DNA from: Salipaludibacillus aurantiacus
GTDB taxonomy: Bacteria; Bacillota; Bacilli; Bacillales; Salisediminibacteriaceae
DNA length: 64,000 nucleotides
Reading direction: 5' to 3'
Assembly (NCBI RefSeq): GCF_900111295.1
Contig: NZ_FOGT01000015.1
Span: forward strand, 1-64,000
Shown here piece after piece: positions 26,617-34,605 of this stretch (positions within the stretch are counted from its first letter, which is position 1; every line of letters starts with the position of its first letter). The notes under the pieces are model-generated. The model was not told the origin of the DNA. It worked only from the letters and a program-made list of their open reading frames with translations, and did no database searches. The translations under genes were made by a program, and so were the position numbers.

Positions 26617-27297
26617 TCATCTCAGACTTTCTACCCAGCCGTTCCGGATGGCCTGGACGGTTGCCTGCGTGCGGTCGTTGACTTGCATTTTTTTGAGAAT
26701 GCCGCTGATCGTCGCGCTCACTGTTGAGGGTGAGAAATACAGCTCGACAGCAATCTCGTTCGTCGTTTTTCCTTCTAACAGCCCCTGCAAAACGTTTAGT
26801 TCGTTTTCTTTTAACAGGCATCCGGCGAGCTCTCTCTTAAGCTCAAATTTCTTAATTGGTGTTTTCCTTGATTTTTTCTGGTCGATCTCAAATGCCAGGT
26901 TTTTATGTAACGAAGGTTCAAGCACAGGCAGATTAGAATAAATGGTTTCCAGGATTAGATGAGTATTTTCTTCAAGAAAGGTAATCGAAAATAAGCCATC
27001 AAAAGGAAACGACAAGTAAGGAAGACACTTATGGCAAGCTTCCCCTGCCTTAATAAGATAAATTTTGCATCCGGTCTTTTCTCTCATATCTGTTAATCTC
27101 TCAAATTCACCATCTTCTTTTCCATTAATCAGATAGAAAACAACGTCATTCGACTCAGTATTAACAGGCAGCTCCCTGATTTGTAACACACTGGTCCCAT
27201 TGTTAACTCGTGAGAAAAGGCGTGTGAAATTAGTTTCAGATACCCCTCCAGTATCGACAATTACCAACTTCCCAACTAATCCTTTATTCTTAATCAT
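26617..27297 (-). CDS. LuxR-type HTH regulator 1 with atypical N-terminal domain
   Basis: A 226-residue protein. The C-terminal HTH (about 160-226) reads LKENELNVLQGLLEGKTTNEIA, then FSPSTVSATISGILKKMQVNDRTQATVQAIRNGWV in part, and closely resembles NarL/DegU output domains. The N-terminal part starts LVIVDTGGVSETNF like a receiver strand but lacks the paired acidic residues and a clear phospho-aspartate, so it seems to be a pseudo-receiver. CAGGTGATGT precedes the ATG. It is a paralogue of the gene at 27646 and lies between hag and csrA, where B. subtilis has nothing. A role in flagellar or surface gene control is inferred. Confidence 0.8.
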   Translation of the reverse strand: MIKNKGLVGKLVIVDTGGVSETNFTRLFSRVNNGTSVLQIRELPVNTESNDVVFYLINGKEDGEFERLTDMREKTGCKIYLIKAGEACHKCLPYLSFPFDGLFSITFLEENTHLILETIYSNLPVLEPSLHKNLAFEIDQKKSRKTPIKKFELKRELAGCLLKENELNVLQGLLEGKTTNEIAVELYFSPSTVSATISGILKKMQVNDRTQATVQAIRNGWVESLR

Positions 27298-27605
27298 CTG
27301 TACATCACCTGATTCTTTAGAATTTAATATATAGTAAATATTAACAAATTAAGTGTGAATCTACAATATCACTTATGTGTCGACAATTTTTGCATAAATG
27401 AGAAAACGTTTACTTAAACCGATAAAATGGTGCTCTATTCTATTTAATTGTAATTAATTCCCATTAAATGAGTCTAATATGACCTCAAAATTAGAGGGAT
27501 TAGTACTAGGTGTTTTTCCAGGTAATTTGCTGAGTGAGAAAGAATTAGCAGTTAGTACGAAGAGAGTGCGAAGTTGAGTGAGAGTTGGTATAGTCGGCAG
27601 AACAA
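27298..27605. other. Intergenic region between the two LuxR-type genes
   Basis: About 310 AT-rich bases holding the promoter of regulator 1 and a cre-like sequence at 27401-27414. I see no gene. Confidence 0.45.
27401..27414. promoter_or_regulatory. cre-like site upstream of LuxR-type regulator 1
   Basis: AGAAAACGTTTACT agrees with the CcpA consensus TGWAARCGYTWNCW at 13 of 14 positions. It lies about 105 bases upstream of the start at 27297. Whether CcpA binds here is untested. Confidence 0.4.
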
Positions 27606-27648
27606 TAATAATAGATAAGCAGCGTGCGAGTCTGCTTATCTATTATTA
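27606..27648. terminator. Long stem-loop after LuxR-type regulator 2
   Basis: A perfect 17-bp stem (TAATAATAGATAAGCAG and its complement) around a nine-base loop. It overlaps the end of the regulator 2 frame, and on the minus strand the AT part serves as the T tract. Confidence 0.7.
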
Positions 27649-28350
27649 CCTTAAAGCATCTACCCAGCCTTTACGGATGATCTGGACCATCGCATCGGTG
27701 CGGTCGTTAGCCCCGAGTTTTTTAAGCAGGTGGCTGATCACCGTACTGACGGTTGACGGCGCCAAAAACATGAGTTCGGCTATTTTCCGGTTATTATGGC
27801 CATCAAGTATGTGCTGCAGGACTTTCTTTTCGTTTTCAGTTAATATGTATTGAACATCTTCAACACGCAGTTTAAGCCGTTTGATCGGCCGGTCCTTTAA
27901 TTTTTTATGCTGGATCAGGGTGACGAGGTCACAATGAAGCTTCTGTTCAAGAAAGATCCCGAACTCGTCAAGAGAATTAAGAACGCGGCGCCCGTTTTCC
28001 AGGAAAAATGGTAAGGAAACGATACCATTTAAGTCCTGCATAAAATAAGGAAAAAGGGACTTAGTCGGCTGTGCTGCTGTCATAATAAGTGAGTATGTAT
28101 TGGTTTCCTTTAATTCTTCAAGTCTGTCTTCGATGAAGCGGAGGGTCTCGACTCTGTAATCTTCTATTAAAAAGAAGATGTACTGTACCTGTTTCAGCTC
28201 ATCGGGATTACCCTTATCGATGATGACCTCTTTATCACCGGCGATCGATGAAAGTTTTCCCACGGTTTCTTCCGACAGGCACTGATCAAAATCGATAAAG
28301 AGGACCTTTTCGGTAGTAACTGTATCTTTGGAAGAATACAATGAGTGCAT
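27646..28350 (-). CDS. LuxR-type HTH regulator 2 with atypical N-terminal domain
   Basis: A 234-residue paralogue of regulator 1. The C-terminal HTH reads LTENEKKVLQHILDGHNNRKIA and then FLAPSTVSTVISHLLKKLGANDRT, ending RKGWVDALR. The N-terminal domain (EKVLFIDFDQCLSEETV at its start) again looks like a receiver without the usual acidic pocket. I chose the ATG at 28350 because AAAGGGGATC precedes it. It lies just upstream of regulator 1 in the same direction, though a stem-loop lies between them. The target genes are unknown; flagellar regulation is suggested by place only. Confidence 0.8.
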   Translation of the reverse strand: MHSLYSSKDTVTTEKVLFIDFDQCLSEETVGKLSSIAGDKEVIIDKGNPDELKQVQYIFFLIEDYRVETLRFIEDRLEELKETNTYSLIMTAAQPTKSLFPYFMQDLNGIVSLPFFLENGRRVLNSLDEFGIFLEQKLHCDLVTLIQHKKLKDRPIKRLKLRVEDVQYILTENEKKVLQHILDGHNNRKIAELMFLAPSTVSTVISHLLKKLGANDRTDAMVQIIRKGWVDALR

Positions 28351-28534
28351 AGGTTGATCCCCTTTCATTAATGTCTACTCTTAACAATACCTATTAAAAA
28401 CTTTTACGACAAGATTCGATTGTCTGATCATATATGCGACTTTTGTTGTTCAATTTTGAGAATAGCGATAAAATATTCCTCTATAAGGAAGATGTGACAA
28501 TAAAAGATCTAGTTAATTGTAAAAATAAAAGTCA

Positions 28535-28583
28535 AAAAGTCTCACTGATAACAGCAGAATCTGCTAATCAATGAGACTTTTAT
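28535..28583 (-). terminator. Terminator of csrA
   Basis: Minus strand: AAAGTCTCATTGAT pairs with ATCAGTGAGACTTT, with a nested AGCAGATTCTGCT hairpin, followed by TTT. It lies just past csrA. Confidence 0.85.
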
Positions 28584-28589
28584 ATAATG

Positions 28590-28817
28590 TTACTTTTTTA
28601 TCGAATTTGTGAATTGTTTTAAAATGTCGACAGACGCCCCGGCGGCCGCTTCGTTTTCTTCCTTGATGGCGAGATACACTTCTTTCCGGTGAATGTCGAT
28701 ATGCCTCGGGGCGTCGATCCCGAGTTTAATCTGATCCCCTTCCACCCCGATCACTGTGATCTCAATATCGTCCCCTATTTTGATCGATTCATTGAGTTTT
28801 CGTGTCAGCACAAGCAT
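28590..28817 (-). CDS. csrA: Carbon storage regulator CsrA
   Basis: A 75-residue CsrA beginning [20 protein letters not shown] and containing [19 protein letters not shown]. It is a dimeric RNA-binding protein that recognises GGA in hairpin loops and represses hag translation in Bacilli. FliW, encoded just upstream, sequesters it. The ATG is three bases after the fliW stop. The C-terminal tail is longer than in proteobacterial CsrA, as in Bacillus forms that bind FliW. Confidence 0.96.
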   Translation of the reverse strand: MLVLTRKLNESIKIGDDIEITVIGVEGDQIKLGIDAPRHIDIHRKEVYLAIKEENEAAAGASVDILKQFTNSIKK

Positions 28818-28820
28818 CGG

Positions 28821-29282
28821 CTATCCCTCCTTCTTTCCGGAGGCCGCAGGCTGTTTTAACGAATGCTTCGTCTCGTACCCGGAGTCGTTCATCACAATCT
28901 GCTTTCCTTTTTTGCGGGCGGTATTAATCACTATTGGGCCCCTTAAGTTTGCCGTTGACTCCTCGATCGTTTCCTTAAGGGTCAGCACCGTGAACAAAGC
29001 GACGTCCTGTTCGTTGGTGATATCCAGTGTTTCCAGCAGCTGGTTGGACAGTTTCACTTCATAGTCCGGGAAAAACGAGAAAGGCGTCATGACGGCGAAA
29101 GCGAGCCCCGGTGTCACCGTTGACTGGAGAATATAAAACGGGCCTGGTTCGTCACTGAATGGAAGCAGAATAAACGCTTTCTCTTCTTCAAAACTTGGCA
29201 GGCCCTGGTCGAATTGGATAATATTATCCGGATTGATCTCTGTTGGTCCTGAATATTTCGTCTCGATTATCAAACTGATCAC
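28821..29282 (-). CDS. fliW: Flagellar assembly factor FliW
   Basis: A 153-residue FliW. The N-terminal motif PDNIIQFDQGLPSFEEEKAFILLPF is typical of the family. FliW binds both flagellin and CsrA, so that secretion of flagellin frees FliW to block CsrA and allows more Hag to be made. It directly precedes csrA, with the usual Bacillus order. It follows a terminator-like hairpin after the DUF6470 gene, so it may have partly independent transcription. Confidence 0.95.
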   Translation of the reverse strand: MISLIIETKYSGPTEINPDNIIQFDQGLPSFEEEKAFILLPFSDEPGPFYILQSTVTPGLAFAVMTPFSFFPDYEVKLSNQLLETLDITNEQDVALFTVLTLKETIEESTANLRGPIVINTARKKGKQIVMNDSGYETKHSLKQPAASGKKEG

Positions 29283-29390
29283 TCCATTTTCATTCTTTGT
29301 TTTATTGTATCGAAAATTGGCGACGCTGTGGGGCGGAATTGGAAATTGTTTCTTTTTAAAGGGAGGAGAGGCTGACTTTTCCAGGAAATA

Positions 29391-29426
29391 TTTTAAGCAT
29401 CCCCCATCGTTGAATGGCGGATGCTT
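29391..29426 (-). terminator. Hairpin after the DUF6470 gene
   Basis: AAGCATCC and GGATGCTT arms (with inner CCATC/GATGG-like pairing) followed by AAAATATTT on the minus strand. It may attenuate transcription into fliW-csrA. Confidence 0.6.
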
Positions 29427-30006
29427 ATAGCTGTCGGTTGACTGATCCTCCCGTCACGGAGAACTGGATATTGTTTTTCTGCTGGAGGTACACCTCAGTT
29501 TCCCAGCGGGGGATGCTGATGTCCGGCTTATTAGGGGTGATACGGATATCAGGGTCGGCCCAGTCGGATTGGATGGACAGATCGGACGGCTGGTATTTAA
29601 ATGTGACTTTCCCCATATGTTCAGGAACAACGCCATAATTATAGTCTTTCGGAGGGCGTTCCCCGTTTTGTTTAGCAATGGAAGCGAGAGCGTTCGTTCC
29701 GTGCTCAATCTTTTTCAGCTGTTCGCCTTCACGGGTGACTTTGGCGACGTACTGGCGTACCTTTTGCTGCGACTGGGCTCCGTATTCTTTCACCCGGCGA
29801 AGCGGGCCTTTCAGATCGGCGTCGGCAAAGGCTTCTGACTGATCGATAAACAGTCTGGAAGCTGTTGTGCTGATGTGCAGAGTGCCTGAAAGGTCCTGGT
29901 TAATATGCAGGTCGGCGTTCGGCTGCTGAATCGACATGGGAGGACGCTGCTGCCGGATACCTGTCTGGGCCTGTACGGACGAGATGTGAAGACGGGGGAA
30001 TTCCAT
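29425..30006 (-). CDS. YviE-like DUF6470 protein
   Basis: A 193-residue protein located between flgL and fliW, the place of yviE in B. subtilis. The N-terminus MEFPRLHISSVQAQTGIRQQ and the C-terminal SWRTEVYLQQ-like segment fit DUF6470. The function is unknown; the position suggests a structural or assembly role for the flagellum. I chose the ATG at 30006 because AAGGAGG is seven bases upstream, and the ATG at 30012 is too near that site. Confidence 0.85.
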   Translation of the reverse strand: MEFPRLHISSVQAQTGIRQQRPPMSIQQPNADLHINQDLSGTLHISTTASRLFIDQSEAFADADLKGPLRRVKEYGAQSQQKVRQYVAKVTREGEQLKKIEHGTNALASIAKQNGERPPKDYNYGVVPEHMGKVTFKYQPSDLSIQSDWADPDIRITPNKPDISIPRWETEVYLQQKNNIQFSVTGGSVNRQL

Positions 30007-30055
30007 GAGCATGCCTCCTTGATGACTCAGCTTCGCCGTGATTTTTCCAAAAAAG

Positions 30056-30934
30056 TTATCTTAAGAAGTCCATCAGGGTCGGCTGGATGATCCGGCCGCT
30101 TGAGGAGAGTGCGGCGCGGTGGACGTTCTCCTGCATCATGAGTCCGGTGATGACTTTCTCGATGTCGGCGTCTTCGTTGTCGGAGAGGATGCGTTTGGCG
30201 ATGACTTCCTGCTCCTGGATTCTGTCGTCGATCATTTCGATGCGGTTTACGCGGGCGCCGAGTTCGGCGCGTTCGTCGACGGAGTTGTTGATGTGGGTGT
30301 CGATCGTGTTGAGCATGCCGGAAAGGTCAGCGGCTGTTGTGTTCGGATCTTCGAGCATGTCTTCGAGTGCCTGAATATCGTTAAACAGGTCTTGTGAGAA
30401 GACGTTTTGCGGGCGGATATTCACAGGGATTTTGACGCCTTTCAGCAGCTCGATCTCCACGTTTTCTGTATTGGTTGAGAATTCACCGGCTTCGAGGTTG
30501 ACTGGTTTGCTGGTGGTGTTCGTGCTGTTAAAAATGTATTTATTGTTCGCCTGTGTGTTGGCCAGCGATTCGAGGTGTTCTTTAAGCTGGCGGACTTCGT
30601 TGGCTATATTGGCGCGCTGGCCTGCTTCATAGGTGTCGTTTGACGCCTGGACGGTCAGTTCGCGCAGGCGGTGGAGCGTGTTTGTTGTTTTATCGAGCGC
30701 TGAATCGGCGGTGTCCATCCAGTTGTACACTTCGGAAAGGTTGCGTTTAAACTGGGATGTTTCGGCTGCCTGGGTACGGTAGCGCATGCCGTTCATGGCG
30801 ATCACCGGGTCTTCAGAGGCCCGGGATATTTTTTTGCCGGTGGACAGCTGGTCCTGGTATTTTTTCAGCTGCTGGTAGCTGTTGCTCAAATGGTTGAGCG
30901 AGCTGTTGGCAATCATGGATTGTGTAACGCGCAT
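30056..30934 (-). CDS. flgL: Flagellar hook-associated protein 3, FlgL
   Basis: A 292-residue FlgL. The N-terminus MRVTQSMIANSSLNHLSNSY and the flagellin-like helices (QLSTGKKISRASEDPVIAM; ELTVQASNDTYEAGQRANIA) identify it, as does the C-terminal TGLMMQENVHRAAL. FlgL forms the second layer of the hook-filament junction. It follows flgK by about 195 bases. The interval has no clear terminator. Family length is normal. Confidence 0.95.
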   Translation of the reverse strand: MRVTQSMIANSSLNHLSNSYQQLKKYQDQLSTGKKISRASEDPVIAMNGMRYRTQAAETSQFKRNLSEVYNWMDTADSALDKTTNTLHRLRELTVQASNDTYEAGQRANIANEVRQLKEHLESLANTQANNKYIFNSTNTTSKPVNLEAGEFSTNTENVEIELLKGVKIPVNIRPQNVFSQDLFNDIQALEDMLEDPNTTAADLSGMLNTIDTHINNSVDERAELGARVNRIEMIDDRIQEQEVIAKRILSDNEDADIEKVITGLMMQENVHRAALSSSGRIIQPTLMDFLR

Positions 30935-31128
30935 GTTCGTTCACCTGCTTTTAGTTAGTTTTGCGGCTGGCCGGCCGGGTTTAGAGGCCGCCTGATTGCT
31001 TGCCGGGATGACGGGAATTTAAAGTCTTCCTGGAAAAGGGCGGATTTTAATAGAAGGAAGAGGAATCCACCCATCCCCCCCTCCCCGGGAAAGAGCGTTT
31101 CTTAAGCTTTTATGGTCAGGCTCGTTTA

Positions 31129-32763
31129 TTACCGGCCGACGACGCCCATACCGTTAATAATCCGGTCAAGCATTTCATCAATCGCGGTCAGGTTTCGGGC
31201 CGCTGCGTTGTAGGCGTGCTGGAACTGAATCATATTAGTCATTTCTTCATCAAGAGAGACGCTGCTTACCGATTTGCGGTTCTCGTCGACTGAATTTTTC
31301 AAAGAAGCAGTGTTACGCTCCATCCGTCCCGCTTCGTTCGTGTCAACGGCCATCTGGCCAATGATGCCCTGATAGAAGCTTTGAACGTTGGTCGTGTTCT
31401 CTCCGAAGCTGAGGCGGGCGTCTTTCACATCTGCAAGGGCAAGAGCGTTTGAGCCGTCCCCGGCGAATGCTTCAGCACGGGGTTCAAAGTTGCCGTCTCC
31501 GTCACGTTTCCCGGCGCCAGAAGCCGCGATGTTGTCGAGACTTGCCATAACGTCGTCTGACACTTTAAGAAACTTGGCGGCCTGGGTCGGCGGTGTGTCG
31601 TTCAAATCCTGGGAATAGGCAAAAAAGTCGAACCCTGTTTTAGTAAAAGCTGAGTCAGGATCGTTTGCTGCTTCAATCTCGGACAGGCTCCAGCCTGATT
31701 GATGGACCTCATTAAATTCAGCGGCGAACGCGGCGGCCATTGTATCAAGCTGCTGCATCATGTGCGGGAAATCGCCTCTTTGGCTGTCCTCTTCCATGTA
31801 GCCGTGGGTCTCGATGACAGCTTTTAACGCGCCTGACGTAAAGGTATTGAACTGGCCTTCCGTTTCAAAACTGATTGGATCGTAGTTATCGAATGTGACG
31901 CCTGTGACAAGTCCGGTGTCATCATCTGTATTCACAGTCATGGCACTCCTGGTGAGGTTTTCCCCGTTGACAAGCTTCACGGATTCCCCGCCTTGAGTGA
32001 CGCGCTGGCCTTTACTGTCCAGCAGGTGAACGGTATATTTTCCATCGGCCATGTCTTTTGCCTGGCCGCCGCTCGGCACACGCTCGACTTCGATGTTGAC
32101 GAACTGGGACAGCTCGTCAATCAGCTGGTCGCGCTTGTCGTAAAGGTCGTTCGGCAGCATGCCGTGCGGTTCCACGGAAGCGATTTGTCCATTCAGGTCG
32201 TTAATCTGCCTCGTGAGCGAGTCGATCTGGTTGTTCTGGACGGTCAGCTGTTCTTTATAGTCACGCTGAATGGCTTCAAGCGAGTTGTAAGTGTAATTGA
32301 ACGTTTCGGCGACAGCGATCCCCCGCTGCCTGACGACTGAACGGGCGCCTGAATCTTCCGGGTTGACGGACAGATCCTGGAGCGACTCCCAGAAGCGGTC
32401 GAGCGTATTGGCAATTCCGTCCTCAGTCGGTTCATTCATAATGTCTTCCATTTTTTGAAGGGCGGTGTGTCGGGTGTCCCAGTAGCCGTTCTTCGTGTTC
32501 TGGGCGCGGTACTGCATATCGAGAAATGATTCACGGACCCGCTGAATTTCGCCGGGTTTCACGCCTGTTCCGATTTGGCCGGGAATGCCGGGCTTGTTAA
32601 ACGCCGGGTTTGGGAACGCTTCAGTCTGTGTGAAGTTGACGCGCTGGCGCGAATAGCCCTTTGTGTTGGCGTTGGCGATATTATGGCCTGTTGTATGTAA
32701 AGCTGCCTGCTGCGTGCTCAGCGCGCGCCGGCTTGTTTCTAGTCCGTGAAACGTTGAAAGCAT
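31129..32763 (-). CDS. flgK: Flagellar hook-associated protein 1, FlgK
   Basis: A 544-residue FlgK, starting MLSTFHGLETSRRALSTQQA with HNIANANTKGYSRQRV, the rod-hook family signature. The C-terminus EEMTNMIQFQHAYNAAARNL and final motif are typical. It joins hook to filament. GGAGAGACGACC precedes the ATG. The length agrees with Bacillus relatives. It lies in the flgM-flgN-flgK-flgL operon. Confidence 0.95.
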   Translation of the reverse strand: MLSTFHGLETSRRALSTQQAALHTTGHNIANANTKGYSRQRVNFTQTEAFPNPAFNKPGIPGQIGTGVKPGEIQRVRESFLDMQYRAQNTKNGYWDTRHTALQKMEDIMNEPTEDGIANTLDRFWESLQDLSVNPEDSGARSVVRQRGIAVAETFNYTYNSLEAIQRDYKEQLTVQNNQIDSLTRQINDLNGQIASVEPHGMLPNDLYDKRDQLIDELSQFVNIEVERVPSGGQAKDMADGKYTVHLLDSKGQRVTQGGESVKLVNGENLTRSAMTVNTDDDTGLVTGVTFDNYDPISFETEGQFNTFTSGALKAVIETHGYMEEDSQRGDFPHMMQQLDTMAAAFAAEFNEVHQSGWSLSEIEAANDPDSAFTKTGFDFFAYSQDLNDTPPTQAAKFLKVSDDVMASLDNIAASGAGKRDGDGNFEPRAEAFAGDGSNALALADVKDARLSFGENTTNVQSFYQGIIGQMAVDTNEAGRMERNTASLKNSVDENRKSVSSVSLDEEMTNMIQFQHAYNAAARNLTAIDEMLDRIINGMGVVGR

Positions 32764-32983
32764 GGTCGTCTCTCCTTTGTTATGTATATTGCATTAAGAT
32801 AGGGGCGGAGCTTTGTTAGCGATGCTCCAGGTGATAATTCGGGTGTTGCTGGTGCCGGGTAATGCTTATGCTGGGTGAGGCTCATTTTGGGCAGTGCTCA
32901 TGGCTGGTTTCGGGTGCATCACCGGAGAGCATGAACGGATGACGCCTGGCCCTCCCCCTCCTGTCTGAAAAGCTGGTTAAAGC

Positions 32984-33021
32984 CAAGGCTGACGGTTGTC
33001 TTTTTAGACAGCCAGCCTTGA
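32984..33021 (-). terminator. Hairpin after flgN
   Basis: CAAGGCTGgctGTCT pairs with AGACaaccGTCAGCCTTG on the minus strand just past the flgN stop. There is no T tract, so it may be a processing or attenuation site and not a full terminator. Confidence 0.4.
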
Positions 33022-33026
33022 TGGCG

Positions 33027-33527
33027 CTAAGCTTTTGAATCAAACAGGGAGCGTCCGCCCGGGCCGAAATCTTCGCCGTCATCGTTGCTGCCATCGCCGC
33101 CGTAGCCGGCAAACTGATTCTGCGGGCTCATGGCATCCAGCGAAAGATTCACAAACCTCAACGAATCTTCAAGCAGCTGCTCGTTCAGCTCATTTTGGTC
33201 CTTGAGCTTGTGGATTTCAGTCATAAGACGCTGCTGCCAATATTGCAGATCTTCTCTTTCTTTTTCCGGAAAAAGAGGGATCAGCTTGTCCATCGTGATG
33301 TCTTCTTTAATGATCCCTTTTTGTTCGAGCCATTCCTGAACGAGGCGCTGGCGCGTGTTTTCCAGCTTTCGCAGCTGCTGGATGAGAGGCGATTCTTCCT
33401 TCATCACTTGTTCAAGCCCTGGCATATCCCCTTTTTTAATGACTTCTTCTTTTCTTGCCGCCTGTTCATTGAACCGTTCATGGACGACGGTCATGGCCTG
33501 AAAAATTTGTATAAGCTGCTCCACCAC
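33027..33527 (-). CDS. flgN: Flagellar export chaperone FlgN
   Basis: A helical protein of about 166 residues in the place of yvyG/flgN between flgM and flgK. It has the long amphipathic helices of FlgN (EQLIQIFQAMTVVHERFNEQ; QLRKLENTRQRLVQEWLEQK). FlgN guards FlgK and FlgL before export. The ribosome site GAGGTG best serves the GTG at 33527; GTG codons at 33536 and 33524 are alternatives. The C-terminal tail is acidic and Gly/Asp-rich. Confidence 0.88.
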   Translation of the reverse strand: MVEQLIQIFQAMTVVHERFNEQAARKEEVIKKGDMPGLEQVMKEESPLIQQLRKLENTRQRLVQEWLEQKGIIKEDITMDKLIPLFPEKEREDLQYWQQRLMTEIHKLKDQNELNEQLLEDSLRFVNLSLDAMSPQNQFAGYGGDGSNDDGEDFGPGGRSLFDSKA

Positions 33528-33688
33528 GCTGTTCACCTCGCTTGAATATTAGTTGGCTGCCGTATGCCGGCTGATTGGTATTGGCTGTTGATTGTTTCTT
33601 ATTAAATGTTGATGGTTTGGCCTTGTATGTTGGTGGTACGGGTTGTTAAAAATTGTTTTTGGTTATTGGTATCTTCGGCGGGGCTTTG

Positions 33689-33943
33689 TTATTTGTTCCA
33701 GAACTCGTAGAATTTTTTTGCCACCGCTTTATGGTTAATTTCGTATGTTCCTTTTTCGATCTGGGCTTTCACTTCGTCAACGCGCTGCTGGCGCTGGGCG
33801 GAAACATCAGTCGACTTCGCCATTTCCTTCGCCTCAGAAGAGATCTCCACCTGATCCGAACGCGTGGTTTTATCGTTATGTTTCTGCTGCGTCTCCTGCA
33901 GCTTGCGGTATGCCTGGATCGAATGCATCGGATTAATCTTCAT
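33689..33943 (-). CDS. flgM: Anti-sigma-D factor FlgM
   Basis: An 84-residue FlgM. It begins MKINPMHSIQAYRK and ends with IEKGTYEINHKAVAKKFYEFW, which matches the sigma-binding half of the family. It holds SigD until hook completion allows its export. GGGAGGTGC precedes the ATG at 33943; an upstream ATG in the longer frame has no site. A SigD promoter lies just upstream. Confidence 0.93.
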   Translation of the reverse strand: MKINPMHSIQAYRKLQETQQKHNDKTTRSDQVEISSEAKEMAKSTDVSAQRQQRVDEVKAQIEKGTYEINHKAVAKKFYEFWNK

Positions 33944-34000
33944 CTTATAGCACCTCCCGGGATTCACAGTGTTACTCTGCTCATTCCCTTTTCTCTCAAT

Positions 34001-34028
34001 TATATCGGTTATACAGCGAAAACCTTTA
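34001..34028 (-). promoter_or_regulatory. SigD promoter of flgM
   Basis: Minus strand: -35 TAAA (34025-34028), 16-base spacer, -10 CCGATATA (34001-34008). This gives autoregulation of the SigD-FlgM pair as in B. subtilis. Confidence 0.85.
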
Positions 34029-34048
34029 GCATCATGGCCGTTTTTTTA

Positions 34049-34089
34049 CTGGGAATAAATGGCGGGTCTGTCCCCCCATTTATTCCCAG
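34049..34089. repeat. REP-like palindrome 1
   Basis: A 41-base near-perfect palindrome: arms starting CTGGGAATAAATGG around the core GGGTCTGTCCC. It lies between yvyF and the flgM promoter. Longest arms of the family in this window. Confidence 0.85.
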
Positions 34090-34107
34090 AGATGGCCCGC
34101 GGTTTTC

Positions 34108-34542
34108 TTAACGGTTCCGTCTCACCCTGTCATCTAAGGTCGTATAAATTCCGGCTCTGGGATTCTCCCGGTTTTTCATCCGTTGTTCAAAAGCTTTCTG
34201 CCGGTCCTTTGTTCGTATTCCTTTGTTAATCTCATCGGTACAGGTACTGCAAAGACGATTTTGACGAATTTGCACTCCGCATTTTTCACAAGGGTAGCCC
34301 AGGTTAGGGAATTGAGCCAGCTGGAGGCGCCCCTCCCGGATAAACTGATAAACTAATGCTTTTTCTACATCCGTCGCTTCGGTCACTTCATCCATTGTGG
34401 CCTGTCTGTTCTCGCGTTTGCGGATAAATTTATAAACCCGCTCAAACTTTTCCTCGACTTGCTGGGCACACGCGTCACAAGTCGGCCGTAGGGCTTTCGC
34501 AAAGACTTTCCCGCAGTTTGGGCAATTTGCTAATTCGGCCAT
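34108..34542 (-). CDS. yvyF: YvyF-like flagellar-region zinc-ribbon protein
   Basis: A 144-residue protein of the TIGR03826/YvyF family. It carries zinc-binding cysteines in NCPNCGK, CDACAQ, YPCEKCG and LCSTCTD. A helix-turn-helix-like middle (TMDEVTEATDVEKALVYQFI) suggests nucleic-acid or protein binding. It lies between comFC and flgM as in B. subtilis. The function is not settled; a link with FlgM has been proposed in the family. Confidence 0.88.
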   Translation of the reverse strand: MAELANCPNCGKVFAKALRPTCDACAQQVEEKFERVYKFIRKRENRQATMDEVTEATDVEKALVYQFIREGRLQLAQFPNLGYPCEKCGVQIRQNRLCSTCTDEINKGIRTKDRQKAFEQRMKNRENPRAGIYTTLDDRVRRNR

Positions 34543-34605
34543 AGCCGCCCCTCCTTAACGTTTCGCTTAATGTCTACCCCTTATATCGGCAGACCCTGGA
34601 GGAAG

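Noticed and set aside
27395-27426. SigD-like TAAA and CCGATAAA on the plus strand
   Set aside because: The spacer is 20 bases, too long for SigD, and no rightward gene follows.
29905-30397. Plus-strand open frames opposite flgL and the DUF6470 gene
   Set aside because: They are shadows of conserved flagellar genes with the normal codon pattern on the minus strand.
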